In this document: positions 29,163-38,195 of the stretch, one piece after another | Layout of the letters: each line of letters begins with the position of its first letter | Numbering within the stretch: the first letter of the stretch is position 1 | DNA from: Natronohydrobacter sp. | Lineage (GTDB): Bacteria; Pseudomonadota; Alphaproteobacteria; Rhodobacterales; Rhodobacteraceae | Direction of reading: 5' to 3' | Length of the DNA: 64,000 bases | Assembly: GCA_020832585.1 (NCBI GenBank) | Contig: JAFIEL010000002.1 | Span: forward strand, 26,568 to 90,567 | The notes under the pieces: model-generated | Told to the model about the DNA's origin: nothing | The model's input: the letters and a program-made list of their open reading frames with translations, nothing else | The model's database searches: none | Translations under genes and position numbers: made by a program

Positions 29163-30405
29163 CTGCGACACTCCCCGCGCGCGCCAGAAGTGCCGCCCCG
29201 AAAGCGGCCTCTGACGAAAGCGATGCAGGCATGGACACATTCAGACGCTGCGCGCGGATTGCGGCAAGCACAGGGTTTTCCGCCCCACCACCCACGGAAC
29301 GCACGGAACGCAGCACTGGCCCTCCCAGTTCCGCAAGTCGGCGATAGGCCAGATGCTCAACCGATGCGAGCCCTTCGAAAATCGCCTGCAGATGGCGATG
29401 ATCGGCCGCGGGGCGCGGGCCAAGTCGCGGCATCAGGCTGGCGTCATTGACCGGAAAACGCTCTCCCGGAGATGGCAGGGGATAGTAGTCAAGACCAGTG
29501 CTGACTGAGGGATCAATTCGCGCAGACAAGGCGGTCAGGTCGGCGCCGGGCAGTTCCCGCAGGATCACCGCGCCGCCAGTATTCGACGCCCCTCCTGCGA
29601 GCCATTTACCAAGAATCCGGTGGCTGTAGATCCCGTATTCGGGCGCAAAGATCGGCTGGTCGGACAGCAACTTGATCGTCATTGTCGTTCCAAGTGCCGT
29701 GACGCCCTCACCCGGTTCTTCGGCACCTGTCGCAAGGAATGAAGCGCAGCCATCTGTCGTGCCCGCAACGATCAGGCAGTCCGGCGGCAGACCGAACGGG
29801 GTCAGGCCGACAGGCCCCACAGGCGTTCCGGGGGCCACGACCGGGGGCAGGATATCGCCCGACGCCAAGGACAGCACCCAGTCGGGCCAGACTTCAGTCA
29901 CGGGATCATAGCCGGTTTTCAGCGCGTTATTGGCATCACTCACCCAAGGGGCACCAAGCTGCATGGCGATCCAGTCGGCCTGATGCACAACGCGGCACGC
30001 CCCGGCGCGCGCCAGCACGATCGCGCGGGCCAAGGCAGAACTCGGACCACGCGCCGCAGTCTGCGCCGGAGAGGCGGCTGTGATCGTGGCCAAAAGCTCT
30101 GTGTCTGCGCAAGGATCGTTATACATGATCCCATTGCCCATCGGTTGCCAATTCGCATCCAGCCCGAGCATGGTGCCAGAGGTTGCATCAACGGCCAGCG
30201 CCTTGACCTGACGGGCATCGATCTGCGCAAGGACTGCGTGCAACGCGGTCGTGACAGCGGCCCACCAGATCGCAGGGTCACGATGATCCGCGCCATGCTC
30301 TGCAAGCGCGGATTTCGCCTCGGCCAATCTGCGCGCATGGGCATCGATCACACTGGCGCGCGCGCCGGATGTTCCCAGATCTATGCCCAGATACAAATCA
30401 GCCAT
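29155..30405 (-). CDS. FGGY-family carbohydrate kinase (pentulose kinase-like)
   Basis: MADLYLGIDLGTSGARASVID; VAGTTDGCASFLATGA; RSVGGGAENPVLAAIRAQRL. Confidence 0.85.
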   Translation of the reverse strand: MADLYLGIDLGTSGARASVIDAHARRLAEAKSALAEHGADHRDPAIWWAAVTTALHAVLAQIDARQVKALAVDATSGTMLGLDANWQPMGNGIMYNDPCADTELLATITAASPAQTAARGPSSALARAIVLARAGACRVVHQADWIAMQLGAPWVSDANNALKTGYDPVTEVWPDWVLSLASGDILPPVVAPGTPVGPVGLTPFGLPPDCLIVAGTTDGCASFLATGAEEPGEGVTALGTTMTIKLLSDQPIFAPEYGIYSHRILGKWLAGGASNTGGAVILRELPGADLTALSARIDPSVSTGLDYYPLPSPGERFPVNDASLMPRLGPRPAADHRHLQAIFEGLASVEHLAYRRLAELGGPVLRSVRSVGGGAENPVLAAIRAQRLNVSMPASLSSEAAFGAALLARAGSVADG

Positions 30406-31399
30406 TGAGCTTCTGGCGGTATTTCTCCGCGTCCCAATTCACCAAAGCATCGTTTTCTTCTGCAGTCAGGTAGGACAGTCGCGCATCCGCCGGAACCCGC
30501 GCAAGCACATCGCCCAGACATTGCGCCAGGGCCCATGTCCCGGCGCTGGCACTCTGCGCGACCAGCACGCCACGCCCTCTCAGCAAGATGACAGGCGGCA
30601 ATGTGCCTGCCTCAGCGGGGGGGGTATCGACTGCCACCATCCCGACACCGCAGAAAATCACATGATCCGGATAGAGGCTGCCGCCAAGTGCCAGTGACAG
30701 TCGCGCCGGATCGCATGCAATGCGCGACAGGCTGTCCGGACCTGGCCGCCATATCGGCGGCAAGTCATCCGGAAGATCAGGCGCTGGCAGATCGGCAGCC
30801 GCAATCGCCAGCGCGTCATGCACATCGGCCAGTAGTTGCGCTGTCTGCGCCAGATCATCGCCAGCAACGATCAGCCCGTGATTGCCCAGCAGGACGACAT
30901 TCACCTGACCAGAGGCGACATGCTGTGCCACCTGAACGGCAAGGCGCGCCCCTGGCTTGGCATAGGGAACAAGGCACCAGCGAAACCCGTCGAGCCGCGT
31001 CCCGATGGCTGCGACCGGATCGGCCTGCACCACATGCGCCAGAGTGTGAACACAGTGCACATGCACAACAACCCGTTGCGTGAAAACGGCATGCAGTGAT
31101 GTTTCGATGGAGGGGCGCAAACCTGCTTGCGACAGGCCGAAATCCTGCGCGCGGTCTGCCTGATCCACGTCCTGCGCAAGCGCCGCGCGCATCGCTTCCA
31201 GATCGCAAGGCACGAAAATGTCGCGCTGCTCTGCCTCTGCGAGCAATGTGCCAGACGCCTTGATCCACAACACGCCAGCCGATTTGATGGATGTATTGCC
31301 ACCTGCGGCCTGTATCAGCAGAGGGTCAGATCCGATCCGTGCCGATAACGCAGCCAGCGCTTGCAGATCCGGCGGTGGTGTCAGGTCAAGATCGCTCAT
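30398..31399 (-). CDS. Class II aldolase/adducin family protein
   Basis: IQAAGGNTSIKSAGVLWIKASGT; HVHCVHTLA; LLGNHGLIVAGDD. Confidence 0.87.
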   Translation of the reverse strand: MSDLDLTPPPDLQALAALSARIGSDPLLIQAAGGNTSIKSAGVLWIKASGTLLAEAEQRDIFVPCDLEAMRAALAQDVDQADRAQDFGLSQAGLRPSIETSLHAVFTQRVVVHVHCVHTLAHVVQADPVAAIGTRLDGFRWCLVPYAKPGARLAVQVAQHVASGQVNVVLLGNHGLIVAGDDLAQTAQLLADVHDALAIAAADLPAPDLPDDLPPIWRPGPDSLSRIACDPARLSLALGGSLYPDHVIFCGVGMVAVDTPPAEAGTLPPVILLRGRGVLVAQSASAGTWALAQCLGDVLARVPADARLSYLTAEENDALVNWDAEKYRQKLNG

Positions 31400-31400
31400 C

Positions 31401-32444
31401 TCAGCACGGGTTCCTCGGACTTTCACCGGCGAGATAGCGCCGGACCTCTTCGGCGGCCTGTTCGGCAGCATAGGTCACTGTCCGCACAGAGGCTCCGGCA
31501 ATATGCGGGGTCAGCGTGACATTCGGGAGCTGCAAGAGCGGCCAGTCGGCGGGCGCAGGTTCCACGGAAAAGGTCTCCAGCATCGCGCCCGCAATCTGTC
31601 CAGACACAAGCGCCTCATAGAGCGCTTCATAGTCACATAGCGGCCCGCGCGCCGTATTGATGAAAATCGCATCCGGCTTCATGCGTGCGAACGCGTCGCT
31701 GTCCATCATGCCGCGCGTTTCTTCGGTGACGCGCGCATGCATCGAAACTATGTCAGACTCCGTCAGAACCGTCTCCAGATCAACATGCGAGATTTCCGGG
31801 TCACGCGCATCTGCCTCGCTGAGCTGAACATAAGGATCACAGACCAGCACCTTGGTCCCGAAGGCCCGAAGCAGCCGCACGACGCGCGATCCGATCGCGC
31901 CATAGCCGATGACGCCCACGGTCATTTCACTCAATTCGCGCCCTGTCACATCCGCCCGGTACAGATCGCCGCGCCATTCACCCGCGCGCAGGGCCTCGTG
32001 CCCGGCGCGGATGCGCCGTGTCTCGGACAGGATCGCGCCCAAGGTGAACTCGGCCACGGCGGTCGAATTGCGCCCCGGCGTGTTCACCACCCGCACACCA
32101 TGTGCACGCGCCGCAGCCATGTCGATATTGACCGGCCCGCCCCGCGACACTGCGATCATGCGCAGATCGGGCAATCGGGCGAACATCCCGCGCGACATTG
32201 GCGCGAGATGCGTCACAAGGATCTGTGCGTCGCCAATGAATTCCACCACATCATCGGCAGTGCCGAAATACTCTTTCAGCCCGTCCATGCCCTCGACCGC
32301 ATAGCCATGTTCCATCGGCAAATCAGGCCAGGCATCCTGTCGGCTGCGGATTTCCACACCGTTCGGGCATACGGCACGGATCGCCGTCTCGAAAGCCGAA
32401 GGCAGCATGAACAGATCGCCAATGATGGCAATTTTGACAGTCAT
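31401..32444 (-). CDS. D-isomer-specific 2-hydroxyacid dehydrogenase (SerA-like)
   Basis: MTVGVIGYGAIGSRVVRLLRAFGTKVLVCDPY; MKPDAIFINTARGPLCDYEAL; PNVTLTPHIAGAS. Confidence 0.88.
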   Translation of the reverse strand: MTVKIAIIGDLFMLPSAFETAIRAVCPNGVEIRSRQDAWPDLPMEHGYAVEGMDGLKEYFGTADDVVEFIGDAQILVTHLAPMSRGMFARLPDLRMIAVSRGGPVNIDMAAARAHGVRVVNTPGRNSTAVAEFTLGAILSETRRIRAGHEALRAGEWRGDLYRADVTGRELSEMTVGVIGYGAIGSRVVRLLRAFGTKVLVCDPYVQLSEADARDPEISHVDLETVLTESDIVSMHARVTEETRGMMDSDAFARMKPDAIFINTARGPLCDYEALYEALVSGQIAGAMLETFSVEPAPADWPLLQLPNVTLTPHIAGASVRTVTYAAEQAAEEVRRYLAGESPRNPC

Positions 32445-34012
32445 TCCAGTCTCTCCAGTGGATTGCTTGCCAGCCGCCGCCAGACCGGCGGGGCCGCTTC
32501 GCGCAGGGCCAGATAGGCGGGGAACAGATGCGCATATCGCGCCTGCAATTCGGGACGCGGGGTTTCGGCAGGGCCAAGCTGGGGTTCGACCCAATCACGC
32601 AGGCAAGCGTCCATGTCATCATACACACCGATGGCGCAGGCTGCGATCATCGCGGCACCCGCAGCGCCCGCCTCTTCGCGGCCAGAGCTGCGCACAGGCG
32701 CACCGATTGCCGCGGCCATGATATCGCGCAGCCCCCGCGACCGCGCGGCACCGCCCGTCAGGCGGATCTCTGCCGGGATGGGGCTCATCGCCCGGTAACA
32801 GTCATGGGCCGAATATCCCAGACCCTCGATCACAGCGCGCACCAGATCGCCAAAACGATGCGCCGACGCCAGACCGGCAAACCCCGCGCGCGCGGATCCA
32901 TCGACAAAAGGACCGCGCTCGCCCGCTTCCGAGATATAGGGATGATAAAGGATCTGTCCCGGTTTGCTTGCCGAAAGCCAGCCATCGATGCGGCCGACCA
33001 AATCCGCCTGGCTGACCTCATGACCGAATTCCGCCATCATCTCGGCGGCCAGTTTCAAAAGCCAGTCAATATTCAGCGTTGCGGCCATATTCGACTGGAT
33101 CTGCGCCACAAGCCCCGGAACCGGCAGGATCATCACATAGCCCGTGCGCGCCTCGTTGAGTGTGACATCGGCAATCGCTGTCGCGCGCATATGCATCCCG
33201 GTCGATCCGACGATGGTGCACCCCGCCAGCGCGCCGGGCGTATAGATCCCCGCACCCATCGCCGTGCAGACCACATCGACATACCCCAGACAGACCGGCG
33301 TTCCGGCCAGCAGGCCAGAGTCGCGCGCTGCGGCCTCGGTCAGAGGATGACTGGTTGTCACCCCGTCCAGCACCGGCGGCAGGATGTGGCGTTGCGCCGA
33401 CAAGCCAAGCGCCTCGACCACGCTTTCGTCATAGGCGCGGTGACGGAAATTGCCGAAGGTAAACCCGACCTCGCTGGGATCGGTCGCGCGTATGCCGGTC
33501 AGGTTCAGATACAGCCAGTCCTTGCAATGCAACGCAACCTCGGTCTGCGCCAGCCAATCGGGATGATGGCGCTGCATATGGGCCAGTTGCGTACCCATCT
33601 GACAGGCATTCAGCCCCGACCCGGTCGCCGCGAAGCGGGCGGGATCAGCGGGATCGGCCCGCAGGCGTGTGACCTCGTCATGCGCGCGCCCGTCCAGCCA
33701 CAGCCAGGCTTCGGTCACAGGGCTGTTTTCCGCGCCGACAAGCCAGGTGCCATCCCCCTGCCCTGTCACCGAAATCGCCGCAACGCGCCCCGCCAGTCCG
33801 GGCAGTTTCCCAGCCAGCATGCGTAAGGTCTGGGCGCAGTCACGCCATGTCTGCGCCATATCCTGTACGGCCGCCCCATCGGGTCGCGTGGTGTAACTGT
33901 TGGGAACCGACGCCACGGCCAGTTGCGCGCCCGCCAGCGAGAAGGCCACGGATTTGATCACCGATGTTCCGGCATCGATCCCGATCAGGATATCACCGCC
34001 CGTAACACTCAT
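32441..34012 (-). CDS. eryA: FGGY-family carbohydrate kinase (erythritol kinase/EryA-like)
   Basis: DILIGIDAGTSVIKSVAFSLAG; SVTGQGDGTWLV; AIRLTGGAARS-type motif (EIRLTGGAARSRGLRDIMA); EryB/C/D-like genes nearby. Confidence 0.72.
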   Translation of the reverse strand: MSVTGGDILIGIDAGTSVIKSVAFSLAGAQLAVASVPNSYTTRPDGAAVQDMAQTWRDCAQTLRMLAGKLPGLAGRVAAISVTGQGDGTWLVGAENSPVTEAWLWLDGRAHDEVTRLRADPADPARFAATGSGLNACQMGTQLAHMQRHHPDWLAQTEVALHCKDWLYLNLTGIRATDPSEVGFTFGNFRHRAYDESVVEALGLSAQRHILPPVLDGVTTSHPLTEAAARDSGLLAGTPVCLGYVDVVCTAMGAGIYTPGALAGCTIVGSTGMHMRATAIADVTLNEARTGYVMILPVPGLVAQIQSNMAATLNIDWLLKLAAEMMAEFGHEVSQADLVGRIDGWLSASKPGQILYHPYISEAGERGPFVDGSARAGFAGLASAHRFGDLVRAVIEGLGYSAHDCYRAMSPIPAEIRLTGGAARSRGLRDIMAAAIGAPVRSSGREEAGAAGAAMIAACAIGVYDDMDACLRDWVEPQLGPAETPRPELQARYAHLFPAYLALREAAPPVWRRLASNPLERLE

Positions 34013-35133
34013 GCCATTTCCGTCCCGTGACTGATGGCGCGGCCTGTTTCCGGGTCAAAAATATGCAGCGCATCCGCTGGCAGGGCGATCCCGATACTCT
34101 GGCCCACCTGAACATCCGCGCGGTCATGCTCGACCAGAACCAATGTGCCCCCTGCAAAGCTTGCCGCGATATGGGTCTGATCGCCCAGCCATTGATTGGC
34201 CAGAACCTGGGCCGGGCTGCCCCCTGTGCGGCTCATGCGCACGGAATACGGTCGCAGCCCAAGCATCACGTCACCGCGCGACAGGATCGCGGCGCGCACC
34301 TCGGGTGCAAAATCCGTTGCAGGGTATCGCAGCACCACGTTGTCCTCCAGACGCAGCACCAGCGCGTCGCCTTCAGTTACCGCTTTGGCCGCAAAGGTGT
34401 TCATCGGCGGCTCGCCAACAAAAGTGCCGGTGAACAGGTTTGCGGGCGCTGTCTTGATCTGCTCGGGGCTGGCGAATTGTTGCAGCACACCCGCCTCCAT
34501 GACCGCGATCTGGTCCGCCATCGCATTGGCTTCGGCCTGATCATGCGTCACAAGGATCGCGGTCAGGCCACGTTCCTTGATATAGAACTTGATCCGCCCG
34601 CGCAGCAGCGTGCGCAACTGCGGCTCTAGCTGCCCCATCGGTTCATCCAGCAGATAAAGATCCGCCTTGCGCACCAGTGCCCGCGCAAGCGAGGCGCGCT
34701 GCTGCTGTCCGCCCGAAATCGAGCTGGGGTAACGGTCCAGAATGCCCGCGATTTCCAGCATCTCGGCCACGTCCTGCACCTTGGCGCGCACATCCGCATC
34801 GCTTTCCCGCTGGGCCTTGAGAGCAAAGGCGATGTTCTCGCGAACGGTCACTGTCGGATAGAGCGAGTAGCCTTCAAACGCCATCGCGACATTGCGACGG
34901 ACCGGGGGAAGCGCCTGAATCTCGCGCCCGGCCAGAATGATCTTGCCTTGCGAGACTTCCTCGAAACCGGCGACCATGCGCAGGGTCGAGGTCTTGCCAC
35001 AGCCCGATGATCCCAGAAGGGCCACGATATCACCTTGCCGGATCTCCATGTCCAGATCCTTGACCGCGTGAACACCGCGAAGAACCGGGCCATAATACTT
35101 GTTCAGGCCCTGAAGGCTGAGTTGCACTGTCAT
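34009..35133 (-). CDS. Glycerol/polyol ABC transporter ATP-binding protein (GlpT/UgpC-like)
   Basis: LLGSSGCGKTSTLRMVAGFE; SISGGQQQRASLARALVRKADLYLLDEPMGQLE; C-terminal TOBE-like region. Confidence 0.88.
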   Translation of the reverse strand: MTVQLSLQGLNKYYGPVLRGVHAVKDLDMEIRQGDIVALLGSSGCGKTSTLRMVAGFEEVSQGKIILAGREIQALPPVRRNVAMAFEGYSLYPTVTVRENIAFALKAQRESDADVRAKVQDVAEMLEIAGILDRYPSSISGGQQQRASLARALVRKADLYLLDEPMGQLEPQLRTLLRGRIKFYIKERGLTAILVTHDQAEANAMADQIAVMEAGVLQQFASPEQIKTAPANLFTGTFVGEPPMNTFAAKAVTEGDALVLRLEDNVVLRYPATDFAPEVRAAILSRGDVMLGLRPYSVRMSRTGGSPAQVLANQWLGDQTHIAASFAGGTLVLVEHDRADVQVGQSIGIALPADALHIFDPETGRAISHGTEMA

Positions 35134-36245
35134 TGCAGGGCTCCTTGCGGCACGGTCGCCTTGGCAGCACCAACAATCCGGCGGCCTGTCGCACGCTCGA
35201 ACAGATGTAGCGATGAGGGATCAGGCAACACATGTGCGACTCCCATGCTCGGAGCCTCCTGGGTCGCAGGGCGCGAAATCATGACCTCGCGGCCGTTTCT
35301 GGTCAGGGCTAGCGTGATGGTCTTTTCATTCAGGGGCGCTTCGGTCTCGATCGTGACCGGGATAGCCCCGGCCGTATCTGCGGGTACGAATTTCAGCGCC
35401 TCGGCACGGATGCCAAGCGTGCAGTCGCGCCCCACGGCCTGTTCAAATGCCGCACCCAATGGCACCGCCACGCCGGAAAGCATCGCCTGCACCCGCCCGT
35501 CAACCATCTGGGGCGTGACATCCAGAAGATTGATCACCGGATCACCGAAAAGCCGCGCGATCTCGACTGTTGCCGGGCGCAGATAGATGTCTTCGGGTGT
35601 GCCGATCTGATGGATCTGGCCCGCATCCAGCACCGCGATCGTATCGCCAAGCGCCATCGCTTCCTTGTAGTCCTGCGTAACATAGATCACGGTCGCCCCC
35701 TGACTTTTCAGCAGGCGCGGTAATTCCAGTCGCATCTCGAAGCGCAGTTTTGCATCGACATTGCGCAATGGATCATCCAGCAACAGAACATCGGGTGCCG
35801 CGGCAAGCGCACGGGCAAGCGACGTGCGCTGCTTCTGGCCATTGGACAATTCCTTGGGCTTGTGATGCAGCACATGCTCGATCTTGAGCATCCGCGCGAC
35901 CCTGGACACGGTCTCGGCCATGCTGGCCTTGTCCATGCGCCGCGCAGTCAGGGGGGCGGCGATATTCTTGCGCGCGTCCATATGCGGAAACAACGCGAAG
36001 TTCTGAAACGCCATGCCCAGCCCGCGATCTTCCGGCTCGACCCCGGTCATGTCCTGCCCGCCAATCGCGATCCGGCCTTCATCCGGGTCGATCACACCCG
36101 CGATCAGCCGCAAGAGCACAGTCTTGCCCGCCCCGGACGGGCCGAACAGGACCAGCGTTTCCCCGCGCGCCACGTCCAGCGACACTCCGTCCAGAACAGT
36201 CTCGGACTTGTATCTTTTGACGATATTCTCAAGTGACAGGCTCAT
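35130..36245 (-). CDS. Glycerol/polyol ABC transporter ATP-binding protein (GlpS-like)
   Basis: LFGPSGAGKTVLLRLIAG; LSNGQKQRTSLARALAAAPDVLLLDDPLRNVDAKLR; a second UgpC-type ATPase adjacent. Confidence 0.88.
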   Translation of the reverse strand: MSLSLENIVKRYKSETVLDGVSLDVARGETLVLFGPSGAGKTVLLRLIAGVIDPDEGRIAIGGQDMTGVEPEDRGLGMAFQNFALFPHMDARKNIAAPLTARRMDKASMAETVSRVARMLKIEHVLHHKPKELSNGQKQRTSLARALAAAPDVLLLDDPLRNVDAKLRFEMRLELPRLLKSQGATVIYVTQDYKEAMALGDTIAVLDAGQIHQIGTPEDIYLRPATVEIARLFGDPVINLLDVTPQMVDGRVQAMLSGVAVPLGAAFEQAVGRDCTLGIRAEALKFVPADTAGAIPVTIETEAPLNEKTITLALTRNGREVMISRPATQEAPSMGVAHVLPDPSSLHLFERATGRRIVGAAKATVPQGALQ

Positions 36246-36248
36246 GTC

Positions 36249-37106
36249 TTACCCTTTCACCGCGCCAAGGCTCAGGCCTTCGACCAGATAGCGCTGCGCC
36301 AGAATGGCCAGAAGGAAGGTCGGCGTGATCGACAGCACGATCCCTGCCGCGATCTGACCATATTGAATCCCGGATGCCGTGACGAAGGCGAGCGCGCCCA
36401 CAGTCACCGGCTGCTTGTCCGCCGAAGCCAGAACCAGCGCGAAGATGAAATTGTTCCACGCGAAGATGAAGGCCAGCAGTCCCGCCGCCGCAATACCGGG
36501 CATGGCAAGCGGCAGCGACACTTTCCAGAACGTCGCCCAGAAATCATGCCCGGCGATGCGATAGGCGTATTCGACATCCGCCGGGATATCCTCGAAATAA
36601 CCGCGCACGATCCACAGGATCAGCGGCAGCACAATCAACTGATACACCCAGATCAGGCCGCCATAGGTGTTGGACAGGCCAAGTTGCTGGAAATAGATCG
36701 TCAGCGGCAGCAACACCAGCAAAGGCGGGGCGAAACGGAACGACAGCAACGTGAAGGCGATATCCTCGGACCCGCGGAATTTCAGCCGGGCAAAGGCATA
36801 GGCCGCGGGCACCCCAAGCAACAGCCCCACCGCGACCGACGTCGCTGACAGGAAGAACGAGTTGTAGAGATTGCTCATGAAGCGGATCTCCAGCGTGCTG
36901 GTCTGGGTTTCCAGCCGCCCCGTGATCAGTGCCCGATAATTCTGCAAGGTTGGCTCGAACACCATAGAGGGCGGCACCCGCAGAATGGTTTCGTTCGTCT
37001 GGAAACTCATCAGAAGAATCCAGAAGATCGGGAACATGAAGAACAAGATCACAAGGCTGATCGCGATACCGCGCAGCACACGTTCCACGGGTCCGGTGGT
37101 ATCCAT
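36249..37106 (-). CDS. ABC transporter permease (MalG/GlpQ-like)
   Basis: MDTTGPVERVLRGIAISLVILFFMFPIFWILLMSF; EAA-type loop EYAYRIAGHDFWATFWKVSLPLAMPGI. Confidence 0.88.
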   Translation of the reverse strand: MDTTGPVERVLRGIAISLVILFFMFPIFWILLMSFQTNETILRVPPSMVFEPTLQNYRALITGRLETQTSTLEIRFMSNLYNSFFLSATSVAVGLLLGVPAAYAFARLKFRGSEDIAFTLLSFRFAPPLLVLLPLTIYFQQLGLSNTYGGLIWVYQLIVLPLILWIVRGYFEDIPADVEYAYRIAGHDFWATFWKVSLPLAMPGIAAAGLLAFIFAWNNFIFALVLASADKQPVTVGALAFVTASGIQYGQIAAGIVLSITPTFLLAILAQRYLVEGLSLGAVKG

Positions 37107-37120
37107 GTCTCTCTCCTGGC

Positions 37121-38044
37121 TCAGGCTTCGCCGCGCTGCTTTTCGCGCAGTCGCAGCCAGTTCTTGATGAAAATGCTCGAAAGCACATAGGTGATGGCCC
37201 ACAGGATCAGCAGCAGTGCCGCCGACCGGCCCACATTGGTCGCCTGAAAGAAATTCAGATAGGCTTCGACCTGAAACACCATCAGCGTATTGCCCGGCCC
37301 GCCCTGGGTCATTGCATAGATGATGTCGAATTGCTGGATCGACTCGATCACCCGGAACAGGGTCGCGGTCAGCAGAAAGGGCATCAGCATCGGCAGGGTG
37401 ATGCGCCAGAACACGAACAGACGCGGCACACCGTCAAGGGCTGCGGCTTCAAAAGGTTGCTTGGGCAGCGATCGCAACCCGGCCAGCAACAGGATCATGA
37501 TGAAAGGCGTATAGACCCAGATATCGACGATCACGACCGTCAAAAGTGCCGTCTTCGGGTCCGAACCCCAGCGAAAATCCTGCAGCCCGATGAGACTTGC
37601 CATATGCGACAGGATGCCGAAACCGGGATTGGTCATCAGCTTCCACATCAGCGAGGCCAGCACCGGAGCCGTCATCAGCGGCATAAGCAGCATGATCGAC
37701 ACGAAATTGTTGAACATCGTCCGCTTCTGAAGCAGCAGCGCAATCCCAAGACCGAGCAGCAATTGCAGCGTCACGGCCGTAAAGGCATAGGTCATCGAGA
37801 CCTTGACCGTGTTCCAGAAATTGGGGTCATAGAAGAAATCGACGTAATTCTTGCCCCAGTTGAACTGGCGGTTCCACGGCTGCGACAGGCGGTAGCGCTG
37901 CAGCGAGTAGATGATCGCCGTCCCGAACGGGATCAGAATACCGATACAGGTCAACAAGGCCGGCAGGCTGAGCAGATAAGGCAAAAACCGCCTGCTGACC
38001 CGGAAACGACGCGGGCGCCGCGTGCTTCTGATGGTATCTGACAT
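37121..38044 (-). CDS. ABC transporter permease (MalF/GlpP-like)
   Basis: Multi-TM; EAA-type loop EAAALDGVPRLFVFWRITLPMLMPFL. Confidence 0.88.
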   Translation of the reverse strand: MSDTIRSTRRPRRFRVSRRFLPYLLSLPALLTCIGILIPFGTAIIYSLQRYRLSQPWNRQFNWGKNYVDFFYDPNFWNTVKVSMTYAFTAVTLQLLLGLGIALLLQKRTMFNNFVSIMLLMPLMTAPVLASLMWKLMTNPGFGILSHMASLIGLQDFRWGSDPKTALLTVVIVDIWVYTPFIMILLLAGLRSLPKQPFEAAALDGVPRLFVFWRITLPMLMPFLLTATLFRVIESIQQFDIIYAMTQGGPGNTLMVFQVEAYLNFFQATNVGRSAALLLILWAITYVLSSIFIKNWLRLREKQRGEA

Positions 38045-38152
38045 GGTTCATTCTCCATCATCCCGGCGCGTCGGGCACCAGGGCTGGTCATATGTCTCGG
38101 GCATGCCTGCACAACAGGGCCACGCCATTCTGACAGAAAAGATCAGTGCGCG

Positions 38153-38176
38153 CGGGGCCCGCCACAACGGGCCCCG
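38153..38176 (-). terminator. GC-rich intergenic stem-loop (CGGGGCCCG-CCACAA-CGGGCCCCG)
   Basis: 9-bp perfect stem, 6-nt loop, between the solute-binding protein stop and downstream permease. Confidence 0.6.
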
Positions 38177-38195
38177 GCAGTGACAGATCAGCCGA

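Noticed and set aside
32528-33826. 432-aa plus-strand ORF opposite the FGGY kinase
   Set aside because: Shadow ORF; the minus strand encodes a clear FGGY kinase.
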